DNA from: Terfezia claveryi
Taxonomy: Eukaryota; Ascomycota; Pezizomycetes; Pezizales; Pezizaceae
DNA length: 64,000 bases
Assembly (NCBI GenBank): GCA_015179025.1
Contig: WHUX01000046.1
Span: forward strand, 1-64,000
Direction of reading: 5' to 3'
Shown here: one piece after another, positions 1 to 11,549 of the stretch
Layout of the letters: each line of letters begins with the position of its first letter
Numbering within the stretch: the first letter of the stretch is position 1
Program-made: the position numbers and the translations under genes
The notes under the pieces: generated by a model
What the model was told of the DNA's origin: nothing
Databases searched by the model: none
The model's input: only the letters and a program-made list of their open reading frames with translations

Positions 1-27
1 ACGTACCACCAAGCGTCCGGACGCGAG

Positions 28-915
28 TTTGCGTCCTGTGCGTCCTGTGCGTCTGGACGCACTAGAACGTTGTCCCCTCGCCTGTAACGCAACACCAATG
101 CTGGGCAGTTGCTCTCGCATCTGGACGCACTGGAACGTTGCCCCCTCGCCTGGGACGCAACACCAATGCTGGGCAGTTGATCTCGCATCTGGGACGCCCT
201 GGGATGTTGCCCCCGTGCCTGGGACGCAAGCATACATGCAACCTTTGTCCCGACGCACTTGGTGGGTAAACACAACCCGCTTACAGCTTGTATCTGCTAC
301 GTGCTTACACCAGCCAGCTATGTAGCCGGGTTTGCAACCTTTGAATATGCATGCAGCAGAAATATTCATTGTATTCGCCAATTATTATATACACAGAGAG
401 GTATTTAGCAATAGATATGTACACGGAACATGTGTGCAGCAACACTCGCTCTAACCCTTGGCCTAAGCTTCGCTCTAACTCTCGTTGTATCCATCGCTCT
501 AACTCTCGCTCTAATGCTCGCTCTAATTCTCGCTCTACTAATGCTCGCTCTAATTCTCGCTCTAATGCTCTCTCTAATACTCGCTGTAATATGCTGGGAA
601 TAATGAGCAAAGGGAAAAAGCGCGGGGAAGGGAAGTATATATACAGGAAAACCATAGTTGCCAAGGCCGACTGCTAAGGCCGACAATTTAGACTTTCCGA
701 AGACAATGAGATAGGGGATAATAAGAGAAGTGGCACGACAGTGATCAACGGCGCTCAGCCCCCCTTTCGCACGCGGGTGCCGTACTACTCAATGCCTGGC
801 CTGGTAATAGTCATATTGGGAAATCGTAGTCGTGGTACTGCGAACGAGACAAGTACTGCGATATGTGCGGAGTTCACGCTTTGTGATATATCCCGTAGGA
901 ATTCATGCATGCGCG
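28..915 (+). repeat. Left inverted arm of the foldback, with two internal minisatellites
   Basis: The outer part (about 30-235) repeats a GC-rich unit built on CTGGGACGC, GTTGCCCC and CTGGGCAGTTG. The middle part (about 440-600) repeats a 12-bp motif based on CGCTCTAA with TCTCG spacers. The inner part (about 660-910) is unique sequence shared only with the other arm. Short reading frames here are by-products of the repeats. Confidence 0.7.
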
Positions 916-2072
916 GGCTTATATAAGTAATATATATGTGGGAGAAACTCGTGCTTTTGGAGACATATATATATATATGCGAGAAATCCATGCATTCGCA
1001 GACTTATATATATGTATGCGAGAAATCCATACATTCGCAGGCTTATATATATATATGCGAGAAACTCGTGCTTTTGGAGACTTATATATATATATGCGAG
1101 AAACCCATGTGCTCGCTGCTTAAATATATATATGCGAGAAATCCATGCATTCGCGGGCTTATATATATATATATGCGAGAAACTCGTGCTTTTGGAAACT
1201 TATTTATATATGTGCGAGACACTCGTGCTTTTGGAGACTTATATATATATGTGCGAGAAACTCGTGCTTTTGGAGACATATATATATATGTGCGAGAAAC
1301 TCGCGCTTTTGGAGACATATATATATATGTGGGAGAAACTCGCGCTTTTGGAGACATATATATATATGTGGGAGAAACTCGTGCTTTTGGAGACATATAT
1401 ATATATATGCGAGAAACTCGTGCTTTTGGAGACTTATATATATATATATACGAGAAATCCATACATTCGCAGGCTTATATATATATGCGAGAAACTCGTG
1501 CTTTTGGGACATATATATATATATATGTGAGAAATCCATACATTCGCAGGCTTATATATATATATGCGAGAAACTCGTGCTTTTGGGACATATATATATA
1601 TATATGTGAGAAATCCATACATTCGCAGGCTTATATATATATATGCGAGAAACTCGTGCTTTTGGAGACTTATATATATATATGCGAGAAATCCATACAT
1701 TCGCAGGCTTATATATATATGCGAGAAACTCGTGCTTTTGGGACATATATATATATATATGTGAGAAATCCATACATTCGCAGGCTTATATATATATATG
1801 CGAGAAACTCGTGCTTTTGGGACATATATATATATATATGTGAGAAATCCATACATTCGCAGGCTTATATATATATATGCGAGAAACTCGTGCTTTTGGA
1901 GACTTATATATATATATGCGAGAAATCCATACATTCGCAGGCTTATATATATATATGCGAGAAACTCGTGCTTTTGGAGACTAATATATATATATGCGAG
2001 AAATCCATACATTCGCAGGCTTATATATATATGCGAGAAACTCGTGCTTTCGGATACTTATATATATATGCC
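916..2072. repeat. Minisatellite of two alternating 39-bp monomers
   Basis: About 29 units of roughly 39 bp. Each has a TATATATAT core followed by GCGAGAAA and one of two tails: type alpha (CTCGTGCTTTTGGAGAC) or type beta (TCCATACATTCGCAGGC). The first part is mostly alpha. From about 1430 onward alpha and beta alternate, giving a higher-order unit near 78 bp. Variants (TGTGGGAG, TGTGCGAG, CTCGCGC) cluster locally, which suggests local amplification. Because 39 is a multiple of 3, reading frames stay open across the array; these are not taken as genes. Confidence 0.9.
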
Positions 2073-3065
2073 CGTGAATGCATGAATTCCTACGGGATAT
2101 ATCACAAAGCGTGAACTCCGCACATATCGCAGTACTTGTCTCGTTCGCAGTACCACGACTACGATTTCCCAATATGACTATTACCAGGCCAGGCATTGAG
2201 TAGTACGGCACCCGCGTGCGAAAGGGGGGCTGAGCGCCGTTGATCACTGTCGTGCCACTTCTCTTATTATCCCCTATCTCATTGTCTTCGGAAAGTCTAA
2301 ATTGTCGGCCTTAGCAGTCGGCCTTGGCAACTATGGTTTTCCTGTATATATACTTCCCTTCCCCGCGCTTTTTCCCTTTGCTCATTATTCCCAGCATATT
2401 ACAGCGAGTATTAGAGAAAGCATTAGAGCGAGAATTAGAGCGACCATTAGAGCGAGAGTTAGAGCGATGGATACAACGAGAGTTAGAGCGAGTGTTGCTG
2501 CACACATGTTCCGTGTACATATCTATTGCTAAATACCTCTCTGTGTATATAATAATTGGCGAATACAATCAATATTTCTGCTGCATGCATATTCAAAGGT
2601 TGCAAACCCGGCTACATAGCTGGCTGGTGTAAGAACGTAGCAGATGCAAGCTGTAAGCGGGTTGTGTTTACCCACCAAGTGCGTCGGGACAAAGGTTGCA
2701 TGTATGCTTGCGTCCCAGGCACGGGGGCAACATCCCAGTGCATCCCAGATGCGAGAGCAACTGCCCAGCATTGGTGTTGCGTCCCAGGCGAGGGGGCAAC
2801 GTTCCAGTGCGTCCCAAGCGCGGTGGCAACGTCCCAGTGCGTCCCAGATGCGAGAGCAACTGCCCAGCATTGGTGTTGCGTCCCAGGCGTGTGAGCAACG
2901 TCACAGTGCATCCTAGACGCGAGCGCAACCGCCAAGAATTGGTGTTGCGTCCCAGGCGTGTGAGCAACGTCCCAGTGCGTCAGGACGCTGGCGCAACAAG
3001 CGTTCGCGTCCTGATTTTGAGTTATCGTCCCGTGCGTTACATGCGTCTGACGCACAGGACGCAAA
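2073..3065 (-). repeat. Right inverted arm of the foldback
   Basis: Reverse complement of 28-915. The CGCTCTAA-type satellite lies at about 2400-2495 and is shorter than in the left arm. The CGTCCCAGG-type satellite at about 2700-3000 is longer, so the arms have diverged mainly by repeat number. The unique inner segments (2090-2390 against 660-910) remain very similar. Confidence 0.75.
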
Positions 3066-3079
3066 TATTATTTTTGCTG

Positions 3080-5606
3080 ATGTCAATTGATTATCGACTG
3101 GCACGCTTCTTCAATTCTACAAAGACCTCACAGTCAAAGATCGACCAGTTTTTCAAGGATAACCTCTTGAAAGGCCTCAATCCAACGCACGAGGTTCAAT
3201 TTCAGTCAGCATATACAATGTATAAGCTTATCGACGCAGCGGCAAATGAACCTTCCTGGCACTCAGGAACAGTGAACTACCCATTACTCAAGGGGGTGGC
3301 CTTTTATTATCGGAATATTATTGCAGCAGTGAAGTACTTTCTACGCCAAAAGGTTTATGCCAGCGAGATGGTCTGGGGCCCGCGGCAAGAATACGACAAC
3401 GAAGGGAACAGGGTATATAGTGAGATCCATACTGCACAGTGGTGGGAAGACACTCAGGTGAGCAATTTGTGTGTACTACGTTGGATATCCAACTAACTGA
3501 AACGGATAGGCTTTGCTACCTGAAGGCGGGACACTTGTTCCGATTTTACTAGCATCAGATGAAACTCACCTAACGAATTTCTCTAGAGACAAAAAGTTAT
3601 GGCCTGTTTATATGAGTATAGGCAATATTAGAAGCTCCATACACAATACACATATGATGCATGCCTGGATACCAATTGCACTACTACCGATTGGCCCGAA
3701 AAGAATTAACAAAATACCTGGGTATTCGGTAGAAATGCAGGAAATTCAGGCGTTGCAAACCATACACGATGTTTTGGCGCATTTGCTAAAACTGCTATCT
3801 GATGTGAGATGTCAGAAAGGCTACGAGATGGTTTGTGCTGATGGGAACGTACGCTTATGCTTTCCGAAGCTCTTTTGTTGGCTTGCTGACCATATGGAAA
3901 ATGCTACAATCCATGGTATTGCAAACAACCACTGCCCTTCTTGCACAATTCCGACCGAGAAGCTTGGTAAGTATTCTGGAAGTGGTTATCCAGCTCACTT
4001 ACATCACAATTATGCCGCAGTGTACAACGATTCCGACACTGTCAGTTTGAAAGCAAACGGTGTTAAAAACATCAAAAACGCCTTGTGGTCAGTCCCAAAT
4101 ATAAATCCGCCTGAGCTCGTTCGAGCAGATGTTTTGCACAATATCCTCCTAGGAGTGTTAAATCATTTAATGGATTGGATTCAAGGTTTTCTAGAATACT
4201 ATAAGCGGATTAATGCATTTGACTATGTCTGGCATTGGTTGCCTCCCTACCCCAGATTTTCAGTTCCGACCAAGAGATACTGAGTTGTTTCACAATGGTC
4301 GGGAAAGGAAATACGAAACTTTGGTAAAGTCATTCTTGGAACATTTACCGCGGCATTGCATCGGAAGGCCAACCAATCACGGCCCACCGGAGGTCAGGTA
4401 CAGGAGTTCAACCGAGCAATTCGCTGCGTACGTAGCATCACTGACTTCTGTCTCATGACTCAGTATCCTAGTCATACGGATAAGATAGTTTCTTATTTAC
4501 AAGAATATTTGCGTGTGTTTCATGAAACTAAAGCTGTGTTCTTGAGGTTCTGTGCTGATAAGAAAACAAGAAAGGCTGCTGCAGAAGCACATAAGGATTT
4601 GTTGAAGGAACAAGCGGGATTATTGGTTGAAGATCTCAGGGTGTCGGAAAAGGTTAGGATGCGTCAAGAAAATACCTTGCACTGTCAGGAATTGGTGAAT
4701 GAGATTTTACAAGAAGGGGCGCACTTCAATTTCCCAAAAATCCATTTAATCTCCCATTATGCCGAACAGATTCCGAAGTTTGGGGCTCTAGCTCAATATT
4801 CCACGAATATTAGTGAAGCTATGCATAAAGGCCTTAAGGATGCTTACCGTCGAAGTAATAGGGTTAATGCAACACCACAGATAGTTACTACCTACACGAG
4901 GGATCATACTTTTGCTATGAAGGACTTGACACTTAATCTATGGAACCAGGTTAGGCAAAACAGAGATGTGATGCCAGGTGTCAGAAAACAGGTCTACTTG
5001 AAGTTGCGGGGGAAAATTGAGTTGGGATTAATATCCAGCCTCGAGGATCTGGAGCGTGTAACTGGCTTGCCAGATCTGGTGCTGACAACGCAAGCGTTTT
5101 TAAGGCAGGAAGTTAGAAGCATGGATTCTGACCCTACTGAGCTGTTAGTTCAGGAAATTCATTCATATGGGGTACTTCAAATTCCAGTACCAAAATTCAG
5201 TGGAGAAGGGTTCATTTTGTACAATGCTAGATGCACCGAGAAATTTCACAGGAAGGAAAGATACGATTGGATATGGGTAAGGAGACAGTGTGCATTGGAT
5301 GAGGCACCAGTAGGGACGCTGAATGGTCGAATACTAGGACGAATCAATGCATTGTTCAAAGTAATAACTATAGCAGGAATGGTGCACCGGTTGGCGCATG
5401 TGAATCTGCTTCAATATATTGGGTTGAATGCTGTGCAGGGCACGGAAGGGATAGTTCGTGTTGGATTGCCAATGAGTGGGGAAGGGGTTATAGTTAAGAT
5501 ATCACAAATAGAAGGGATTGCACATTTGATACCATTAGAGCCGGGGGAAAGTTGGTTGGTAAATAATAGAATAGACTTAGAGACATGGAATATGATTTAT
5601 GATTAG
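3080..5606 (+). pseudogene. Plavaka (CMC superfamily) transposase, broken by one in-frame TGA
   Basis: Encodes a DDE-type cut-and-paste transposase of the Plavaka group. Exon 1 (3080-3457, MSIDYRLARFF...) joins exon 2 (3510-5606) in phase across a 52-nt intron. Recognisable blocks are LASDETHLTNFSRDKKLWPV (first catalytic D region), VCADGNVRLCFPKLF...ADH, a zinc-like CPSC, the IQGFL...PPYPRFS block, the KAVFLRFCADKKTRKAAAE block, KGLKDAYRRSNR, and the C-terminal HLIP...SWLVNNRIDLETWN typical of the family. A TGA at 4281-4283 interrupts the frame, and the same frame continues downstream for another 440 codons. CGA to TGA is the likely change. The open length of about 824 codons is somewhat short for the family, and the usual N-terminal zinc-finger region is missing, probably lost where the minisatellite arm begins. 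The first ATG of the surviving frame was used as the start. Confidence 0.85.
3458..3509 (+). other. Spliceosomal intron in the Plavaka transposase
   Basis: A 52-nt intron with GTGAGC donor, AACTAAC branch site at 3491-3497 and TAG acceptor. Removing it joins ...WWEDTQ to ALLPEGG in one frame, as expected for the protein family. This is the clearest sign that the host is an intron-containing fungus. Confidence 0.85.
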
Positions 5607-5639
5607 GAAATAATAAACTTGTGACCAGTTGAGAGAAGA

Positions 5640-6009
5640 GCTACAAAGAACGTGAAGTGTCAGATGTAAAACAGGTGCCAGGCCAATATTAGGAGGGCAT
5701 GTGTGTGGGCGTATAGAGGTAAGCAGAAAATTGTAACATATGGGATGGTATAAAAGTAGTTGATGCGTCCGGATACAGATTTGTTTATTTTTTCTGCTGA
5801 AGTTTGAGGGTCCACATAGGGTGTATGAGAGGCAGTGGGAATTTCGTGGTGTTCGAGGTGTAGAGCATATATTTTGAGGATGCGCATGGGGTGCATGAGT
5901 GGGAGCAAAAATTTTGTAGTATAAACAGGGTACATGAGAGGCAGTAGGAATTTGGTAGTGCACCAGGTGGAACAAAACTAGTTGCTGCGTCATAATGGAG
6001 AATTTTTTT
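5640..6009. repeat. Degenerate tandem repeats behind the Plavaka gene
   Basis: Loose units containing GGGTGCATGAGNGGCAGTGGGAATTT-like sequence recur at about 5815, 5885 and 5925. Two segments (5755-5810 and 5975-6015) share a TGCGTC...TTTTTTGCTGA pattern with 3053-3082 just before the gene. They may be subterminal repeats of the Plavaka element. No gene was seen. Confidence 0.45.
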
Positions 6010-6250
6010 GCTGATGTATGTCACAATTGGATGGACTAGAGGCCTAACGAACCCCGCTTCCTATATATATACACATATCTTGTATCTAGCCTTTGGCTCT
6101 CCGAGCAATGTTCTAAGTTCTAAGTTTGAAGACCAATTCTAAGTTCAACTCACACCCGTACGTGTAGTTAGGCCCGAGCTAGGTGATCTTGCCTTCACTT
6201 CACCTCTATATTTCGACAATCTGCCTAAATCACCCAGCTTGCCCCTAACA
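6010..6250 (+). repeat. 5' LTR (left-truncated) of the LARD-like element
   Basis: Matches 15204-15445 with scattered substitutions, mostly transitions. Contains TATA-like CTATATATATACACATATC near 6060. The first part present in the 3' LTR is missing and sequence continuous with the Plavaka flank occurs instead. Confidence 0.7.
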
Positions 6251-6499
6251 TTACATTACTCCTAACCTCCAGGACTGGCGATATTGCTCTATTCACCTCT
6301 CCTATTTCTATACTGTCGGAACTCCGTCCAGAGTACCCTAGGTTATCGGACAACCCCCAACACAGCACTAATATAGCTAAAGAGATGTTGCTATAGTATT
6401 TGGCAATATGAGTGACATTGAAATTAATTATTTCCCCCTTCTACTTGCTTATTAGCTTGTTTTAGCAGATATACTAATCCTATATTGAGATCCTCAATA

Positions 6500-7446
6500 T
6501 TCTAGATGTCGAGTGAGCTTAAAGCTACCCTGACCGAGCGAGCTTCAAGACCCCAGCAAGCAAGCCCCCCAAGCAAGCGAAGACCCTCTAGCAAGTGAAG
6601 AGCCCTAGCGAGCAAGACCTCCAGCAAGCAAGGACCCCTGAGCAAGCAAAGCTCAGGACCCCCAAGTGAGCAAAGCTCAATACCCTCGAGTGAGCAAAGC
6701 TTAGGACCCCCAAGTGAGCAAAGCTCAGGACCTCCAAGCGAGCAAAGCTCAGGACCCCCGAGTGAGCAAAGCTCAGGACCCTCGAGCGAGCAAAGCTCAG
6801 GACCCTCGAGTAAGCAAAGCTCAGGACTCCTGAGCGAGCAAAGCTCAAGACCCATGAGTGAGCAAAGCTCAATACCCTTGAGCGAGCAAAGCTCAATAAC
6901 TCTGAGTGAGCAAAGCTCAATAACCTCAAGCGAGCAAAGCTCAATAACCCTGAGTGAGCAAAGCTCAATACCTCTGAGTGAGCAAAGCTCAATAACCCTG
7001 AGTGAGCAAAGCTCAATACCTCGAGCGAGCAAAGCTCAATAACCTTGAGTGAGCAAGCTTAATACCTCAAGTGAGCAAGCTCAAGACCACCGAGCGAGCA
7101 AGCTCAAGACCGCCGAGTGAGCAAGCTCAATACCCGCAAGTGAGCAAGCTCAAGACCCTCGAGTAAGGTTGATACCTTCGAGCGAGGCTATAAGGCCTCT
7201 CCAAGCCTATATGGCACTGAACCACCGAACCAGCCTATATTGCACTGAACCACCGAATGAGCCTATAAGGCCCCAAACGAGCTTATAAGCCCCCCCGACG
7301 AGCGAGCGAGCTTATAAGAACCTCGACGAGCAAGCAAAGCCCCCGAGCGAGCAAAGCTCATGAACAAGCAAAGCCTATGAGCGAGTAAAGCCTATAAACA
7401 AGCAAATCCCCCAAGTGAGCAAAGCTCCTGAGCAAGCAAAGCCCAT
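6500..7446. repeat. 24-bp minisatellite (GAGCAAAGCTCA type)
   Basis: About 35 units of 20-24 bp built on GAGTGAGCAAAGCTCA followed by a variable ATACCCTC or GGACCCCC tail. The unit contains the short palindrome GAGC...GCTC. It decays toward 7170-7446. The array resumes at 13486, showing that the retrotransposon at 7447-13485 landed inside it. Confidence 0.9.
7442..7446. other. Target-site duplication, left copy (CCCAT)
   Basis: CCCAT directly before the 5' LTR is repeated directly after the 3' LTR at 13486-13490, defining the chromovirus insertion exactly. Confidence 0.9.
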
Positions 7447-7895
7447 TGTCACAACCGTGTTCTTAGTCTTGATTTGACACTCGAACAGGCTTGTTCGGGT
7501 GTCGTGCTGTGTTGACACTCGAACAGGCTTGTTCGGGTGTCGTCGATAGGTGATTGTTATCTTAGCTTCCGAGATAGGAATCTCGGGAAGCTTATTCCTT
7601 CCACGGCCTTGGCCTGGAATCATGTATATATATCTTCGTCCCTCCACCCTCTCGTTGGATCCCCATCCAACGTCTTGTATACCCAATACAGGACCTTGCC
7701 TCTCCCAACGCTTGTGCACCTCCCTTGTGCACCCCCTTGTCTCGTGTCCCTTGCCACTGCCTCTCTCGCCCTCGCCCTTGCCCCTGTTCCAGCCTTCCCC
7801 GGTCACACACGTAGCGTTCCTACGTGAGTGTCACCCTAGCCTTGCCCTTGCCCGGCGTACCCCTTGGTCACCTTGTCCCCAGAGCCGTCGTTACA
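7447..7895 (+). repeat. Chromovirus 5' LTR
   Basis: Starts TGTCACAACC and ends GTCGTTACA. Contains a doubled GACACTCGAACAGGCTTG segment and a TATATATATC box near 7625. The sequence that follows (CTACGTTGGATCGCC) occupies the primer-binding position and is conserved in the minus-strand relative as CTAC(G/A)TTGGATCC; the priming tRNA was not identified. Confidence 0.92.
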
Positions 7896-7934
7896 CTACG
7901 TTGGATCGCCCTGACCAACTGGTACATCCACATT

Positions 7935-9106
7935 ATGGCAAGTCAAGAAACCACTCCTACGCTTCCAGGAGCTAGGTTCCAAGCCTGGCAAGCACTGCCA
8001 ATCCCAAAAAATCAGACCGACTTCGACAACTATCGCAACACCATCATCGACATTTACCTCGCTGCGGATACCATGGGGTTGCAACTAGAAGCAGTCATGC
8101 GTGAAGCCCAACAGAAACTGGCCAGAGCCGAAGATGAAATCACAATACTCACAGAGGACCTTACATCCTGCCAGAAGGACTTGGCCAATGAAAAGAGGAC
8201 TGTCCAAACCCTAACCAGGGCCCTGGACACCATAAACCCTGGGAATCAGGCACCTCAGGCCCCCAAAACACAGGACCTCTCCACTCCACTGAAATTCAAG
8301 GGCGAAAGGTCCCGCCTCAAACCTTGGAAGAACTTGATCAATATCAAGCTAAATGGGGACGCCGCAAAGTTCCCCACCGTCCAACACCGCTTGGCCTACG
8401 TGTACGGCCTACTGGAGGATAAAGCCTTGGACCAAGTCCAACCATACGTCCAAGACTCTGGTATCAAGTTAGCAGATGTTCCTGCACTATTCGCTATCCT
8501 CGATCAGGCGTTTGGAGATCCAGACCCGGCAGGAACAGCAACCAGAGCCCTTCGGGCCCTAAGACAACGAGGCAATGACCTCTCGACATATGTGGCCGAA
8601 TTCTCGAGGCTAGCGGCAGAGGTACCATGGAACAACCAGGTAAAACTGGAACAGTTCGAAGAGGGCCTTAGTGTCGAGATCAAAAAGCACCTTATTCTGT
8701 CTCCAGCAAAAACTCTTGAGGAACTCATCGACCTGGCCTCGCAGGTGGAACAAAGAACAGCCAGATTAGGGATGCAACAGGCCCGGAATCAACACCCCCA
8801 GCATCCATCACAGCCCCGCCCCTAGAATCAGAATACCCAGAACCCACCTGACCCAGGTAAAGCACACACCCTTCCATGGTAGCTGGGGGAGCTACCCCAA
8901 TGGACCTATCCTCAGGAAGACCCCGACTCACTCAGGGGGAAAGGGATCGCCGCCGCAACAATGGATTGTGCATCGCATGCGGCAAGGGGGACCACTTCAT
9001 CGCGGCATGTCCCCTCCGCAAGAACCGATCCCTGGCCGCCCACGCCATATCCGAATTAAGGATTGAAGAGGTTGAAGAATCGGGAAAAGGGGAGTCCCTT
9101 GCCTAG
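7935..9106 (+). pseudogene. Chromovirus Gag (capsid plus zinc knuckle), frameshifted
   Basis: The structural polyprotein starts MASQETTPTL at 7935, just behind the primer-binding region. Residues about 50-95 form a predicted coiled coil. The capsid region (LKFKGERSRLKPW...) matches the retrotransposon Gag fold, with the diagnostic DPDPAGTATRALRALRQ and SRLAAEVPWN blocks. A stop at 8823-8825 ends this frame, and the nucleocapsid continues in another frame (8876-9106) with a complete zinc knuckle, CIACGKGDHFIAACP (CX2CX4HX4C). One small indel therefore separates capsid and nucleocapsid. Programmed frameshifting is possible but the broken pol makes decay more likely. Confidence 0.85.
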
Positions 9107-9161
9107 TTACTGACACTAGCAAGGGACCTGCCCAGGGTCATTTATCTTTGTCTGGTTTTCT

Positions 9162-9640
9162 TTGCCTACATCTATGTCTGTTGATGAGTCTCGCCTGTTT
9201 GGCGAGCACTTCGTTGTACCTATAACTGTCAAGTTCAATGATAAAACAGTGGTTACATCAGCTCTCATAGATTGTGGTACTTCAGGAATAGCATTCATTG
9301 ACCAGACCTTCGTCAGTAGAAACTCTATACCAACCTCCAAGCTAAAAACCCCCCGCCTTCTTGATGTCATTGACGGCCCCCTATCTCTTCTGGGGCGATT
9401 ACCGACCTCGCATGCCTGCCCAGTGCCATGGGTGATCACTCGGAAGATCTCCCAATGTTCATAACCAAGTTAAAGTATCTAATTGTCCTTGGGATCCCCT
9501 GGCTTAGGATGCATGATGTATCAGTCAGCTTGGCTCTTACACCCTGCGATTCAACAGCCCTTATTGCAAAAAACACTGTGGAGATCCAAAAACCACTGTC
9601 ACTGGGCTGTGCGCATTGCCACCCCCAATAATCCACCCGA
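9162..9640 (+). pseudogene. Chromovirus aspartic protease, frameshifted
   Basis: Retropepsin domain. The active-site region reads ALIDCGTSGIAFID, with Cys where most Ty3 proteases have Ser in D(S/T)G. A shift near 9440 moves the C-terminal half to another frame, where the family hallmark [16 protein letters not shown] is found. It normally cleaves Gag-Pol in the particle; here it is not expressible as one chain. Confidence 0.75.
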
Positions 9641-11275
9641 CTCAGGTGGTACTCCCGCCTGCACACATCAATGCCACCATTACCCCTGTTCCCCCAGTCT
9701 CCCCGATATCCCCCACCCCCGCAAAACCCCTGAATATTAACTTTATTGGAGCAGGGGCCTTCGCTCATCTCACCAGGAGGCATAAGCTCAAGGCGCATAC
9801 CCTCTCAATTTATGAGATCAATCTGGAAATTAACAAGACCAGGTCCAAGGAGGAGTGGAAATCCTTGGTTCCGGATGAGTACCATGAGTTTATTGATTTG
9901 TTCTCAGAGAAGGCCGCGGAAAAGCTTGCCCCCCATCGACCATACGACCACACAATCCCGCTGATTGAAGGAAAAACTCCCCCTTATGGCCTCCTCTATG
10001 GAATGTCCCGAGTGGAATTGGAGGCCCTGAAGAAGTACCTGGAGGAGAACTTGAATAAGAGCTTCATTCGGCACAGCTCTTCCCCGGCGGGTGCTCCTGT
10101 ACTGTTCGTGAAGAAATCGGATGGCTCTCTTCGGTTGTGTGTTGATTATCGTGGCCTGAACGAGATAACGGTCAAAAACAGGTACCCCTACCTCTAATCC
10201 AGGAGACATTAGCCAGGCTTTCCAAGGCAAAATGGTTCACCAAATTGGACTTGAGAGGGGTGTACAACCTGGTACGGATCGCTGAGGGAGAGGAGTGGAA
10301 AACTGCCTTCCGGACACGTTACGGCCACTTCGAGTACAACGTCATGCCCTTCGGCTTAACCAATGCCCCGGCCTCTTTCCAACACTTTATTAACGACACT
10401 CTGCGAGACTTCCTGGATGTGTTCTGCACGGCTTACCTCGACGATATCTTGATCTATTCAGATACTCTGGCAGAGCACAAAATCCATGTCAGGCAAGTCT
10501 TGGAGAAGCTGGAGCAGGCTGGGCTGTACCTTAAGCCTGAAAAATGGAATTCCACGTCCAAGAAGTGAAGTACCTGGGCTTGATCATAACCACGGAAGGT
10601 ATTAGGATGGACCCCGCCAAAGTTGCTGCAATCCAAGAGTGGGAAACCCCAGCCAATTTGAAGGATGTGCAAGCCTTCCTAGGATTTGCCAACTTCTACC
10701 GCCGATTTATCCTGGGATACTTAAGGATCGCGGCACCCCTGACGGCCCTGACAAAACGAAGGTAGAAGCTGGTTCACACCTGACGAAAAGGACCTTCCAC
10801 TGGAATCCAGAAGCCCAATCCGCCTTCCAGAACCTCAAGGAAGCTTTCTGCTCAGCACCGATCCTGGCCCATTTCAACCCCGAACAGGAGTGTGTCGTCG
10901 AAACCGATGCCTCCGACTATGTCTCTGCAGGAATCCTGTCCCAGAACGACGATAACGGCATCCTCCACCCAGTGGCATACTTCTCAAAAAGCACTCCCCG
11001 GCGGAGTGTAATTATGAAATCTATGATAAGGAGTTAATGGCCATTGTGCGAGCGTTCGAGGAGTGGAGGCCACACCTAGAGTCAGCCAAGGGGATCATCG
11101 AGGTGCTATCCGATCATAAGAATCTTGAGTACTTCACCACCACTAAGCTGCTGAACCGACGGCAGGCTAGGTGGTCGGAGTTCTTATCTCGATTCAACTT
11201 CAAGATCAAGTATCGGCCTGGAAAAGCTGGGGGTAAGCCAGACGCACTGACCAGGAGATCAGGAGATCTCCCTAA
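9616..11275 (+). pseudogene. Chromovirus reverse transcriptase and RNase H, frameshifted
   Basis: The RT starts after a Pro-rich linker. It shows [38 protein letters not shown], the [13 protein letters not shown] palm motif, and the catalytic YLDD at about 10435-10446. RNase H follows, with [15 protein letters not shown] and SDHKNLEYF carrying catalytic Asp residues. Shifts or stops lie near 10197, 10560, 10760 and 11005, so the enzyme is split into five frames. Order and motifs are those of Metaviridae-type Pol. Confidence 0.9.
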
Positions 11276-11549
11276 AGGGGGGGATGAAAGGCTGAAGTAC
11301 CAAAATCAGGTGGTACTGAAACCTGAAAATCTCGACCTGGCGGCCAATAGCCTTGCTGATGCTGATGCTAAAGCTGAAGCGAACCCCGGAGCAGATCTCC
11401 TTCTGCGGATACGAGGGCATATGCGGAGGACGACCTGGTTAAGGATATAATCGCCGCAGTGGAGTCTGGACAGCGCCGTCACACCAAGATTTCCCTAGCC
11501 GAGTGCACCACCAGGACGGCCTCCTATACCACCTAGATCGGCTCTATAT

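Larger units (their letters stand above)
28..3065. mobile_element. Large foldback element: inverted minisatellite arms around a tandem array
   Basis: The stretch reads as left arm (28-915), tandem array (916-2072) and right arm (2073-3065), with the right arm the reverse complement of the left. Both outer ends carry TTTGCGTCCTGTGCGTC or its complement, at 28-44 and 3049-3065. Both inner ends carry GATATATCCCGTAGGAATTC or its complement next to the array. The arms differ by indels in their minisatellites. No target-site duplication was found and the left boundary sits at the window edge, so the true end may lie outside. It abuts the Plavaka transposase start at 3080 and may be an expanded subterminal region of that element or a separate insertion. 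Confidence 0.75.

Noticed and set aside
916..2072. Possible CRISPR array because of regularly spaced repeats.
   Set aside because: Units are contiguous tandem monomers of two types, with no unique spacers, and the host is eukaryotic.
936..2114. A 392-codon open frame and several other long frames on both strands across the 39-bp array.
   Set aside because: The repeat unit is a multiple of three, so all frames without a stop in the unit stay open. The products are pure repeats (YIYICEK, LVLLETY) with no independent evidence of coding.
6502..7042. Repetitive frames (SLRVIELC and SEQSSIT types) over the 24-bp minisatellite.
   Set aside because: Both arise from a 24-bp period and have no start context or conserved domain.
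7375..7975. Frames of 96-143 codons overlapping the 5' LTR, mirrored at the 3' LTR.
   Set aside because: They lie in LTR sequence with Pro/Leu-rich low complexity and vary between the two LTRs by indels.
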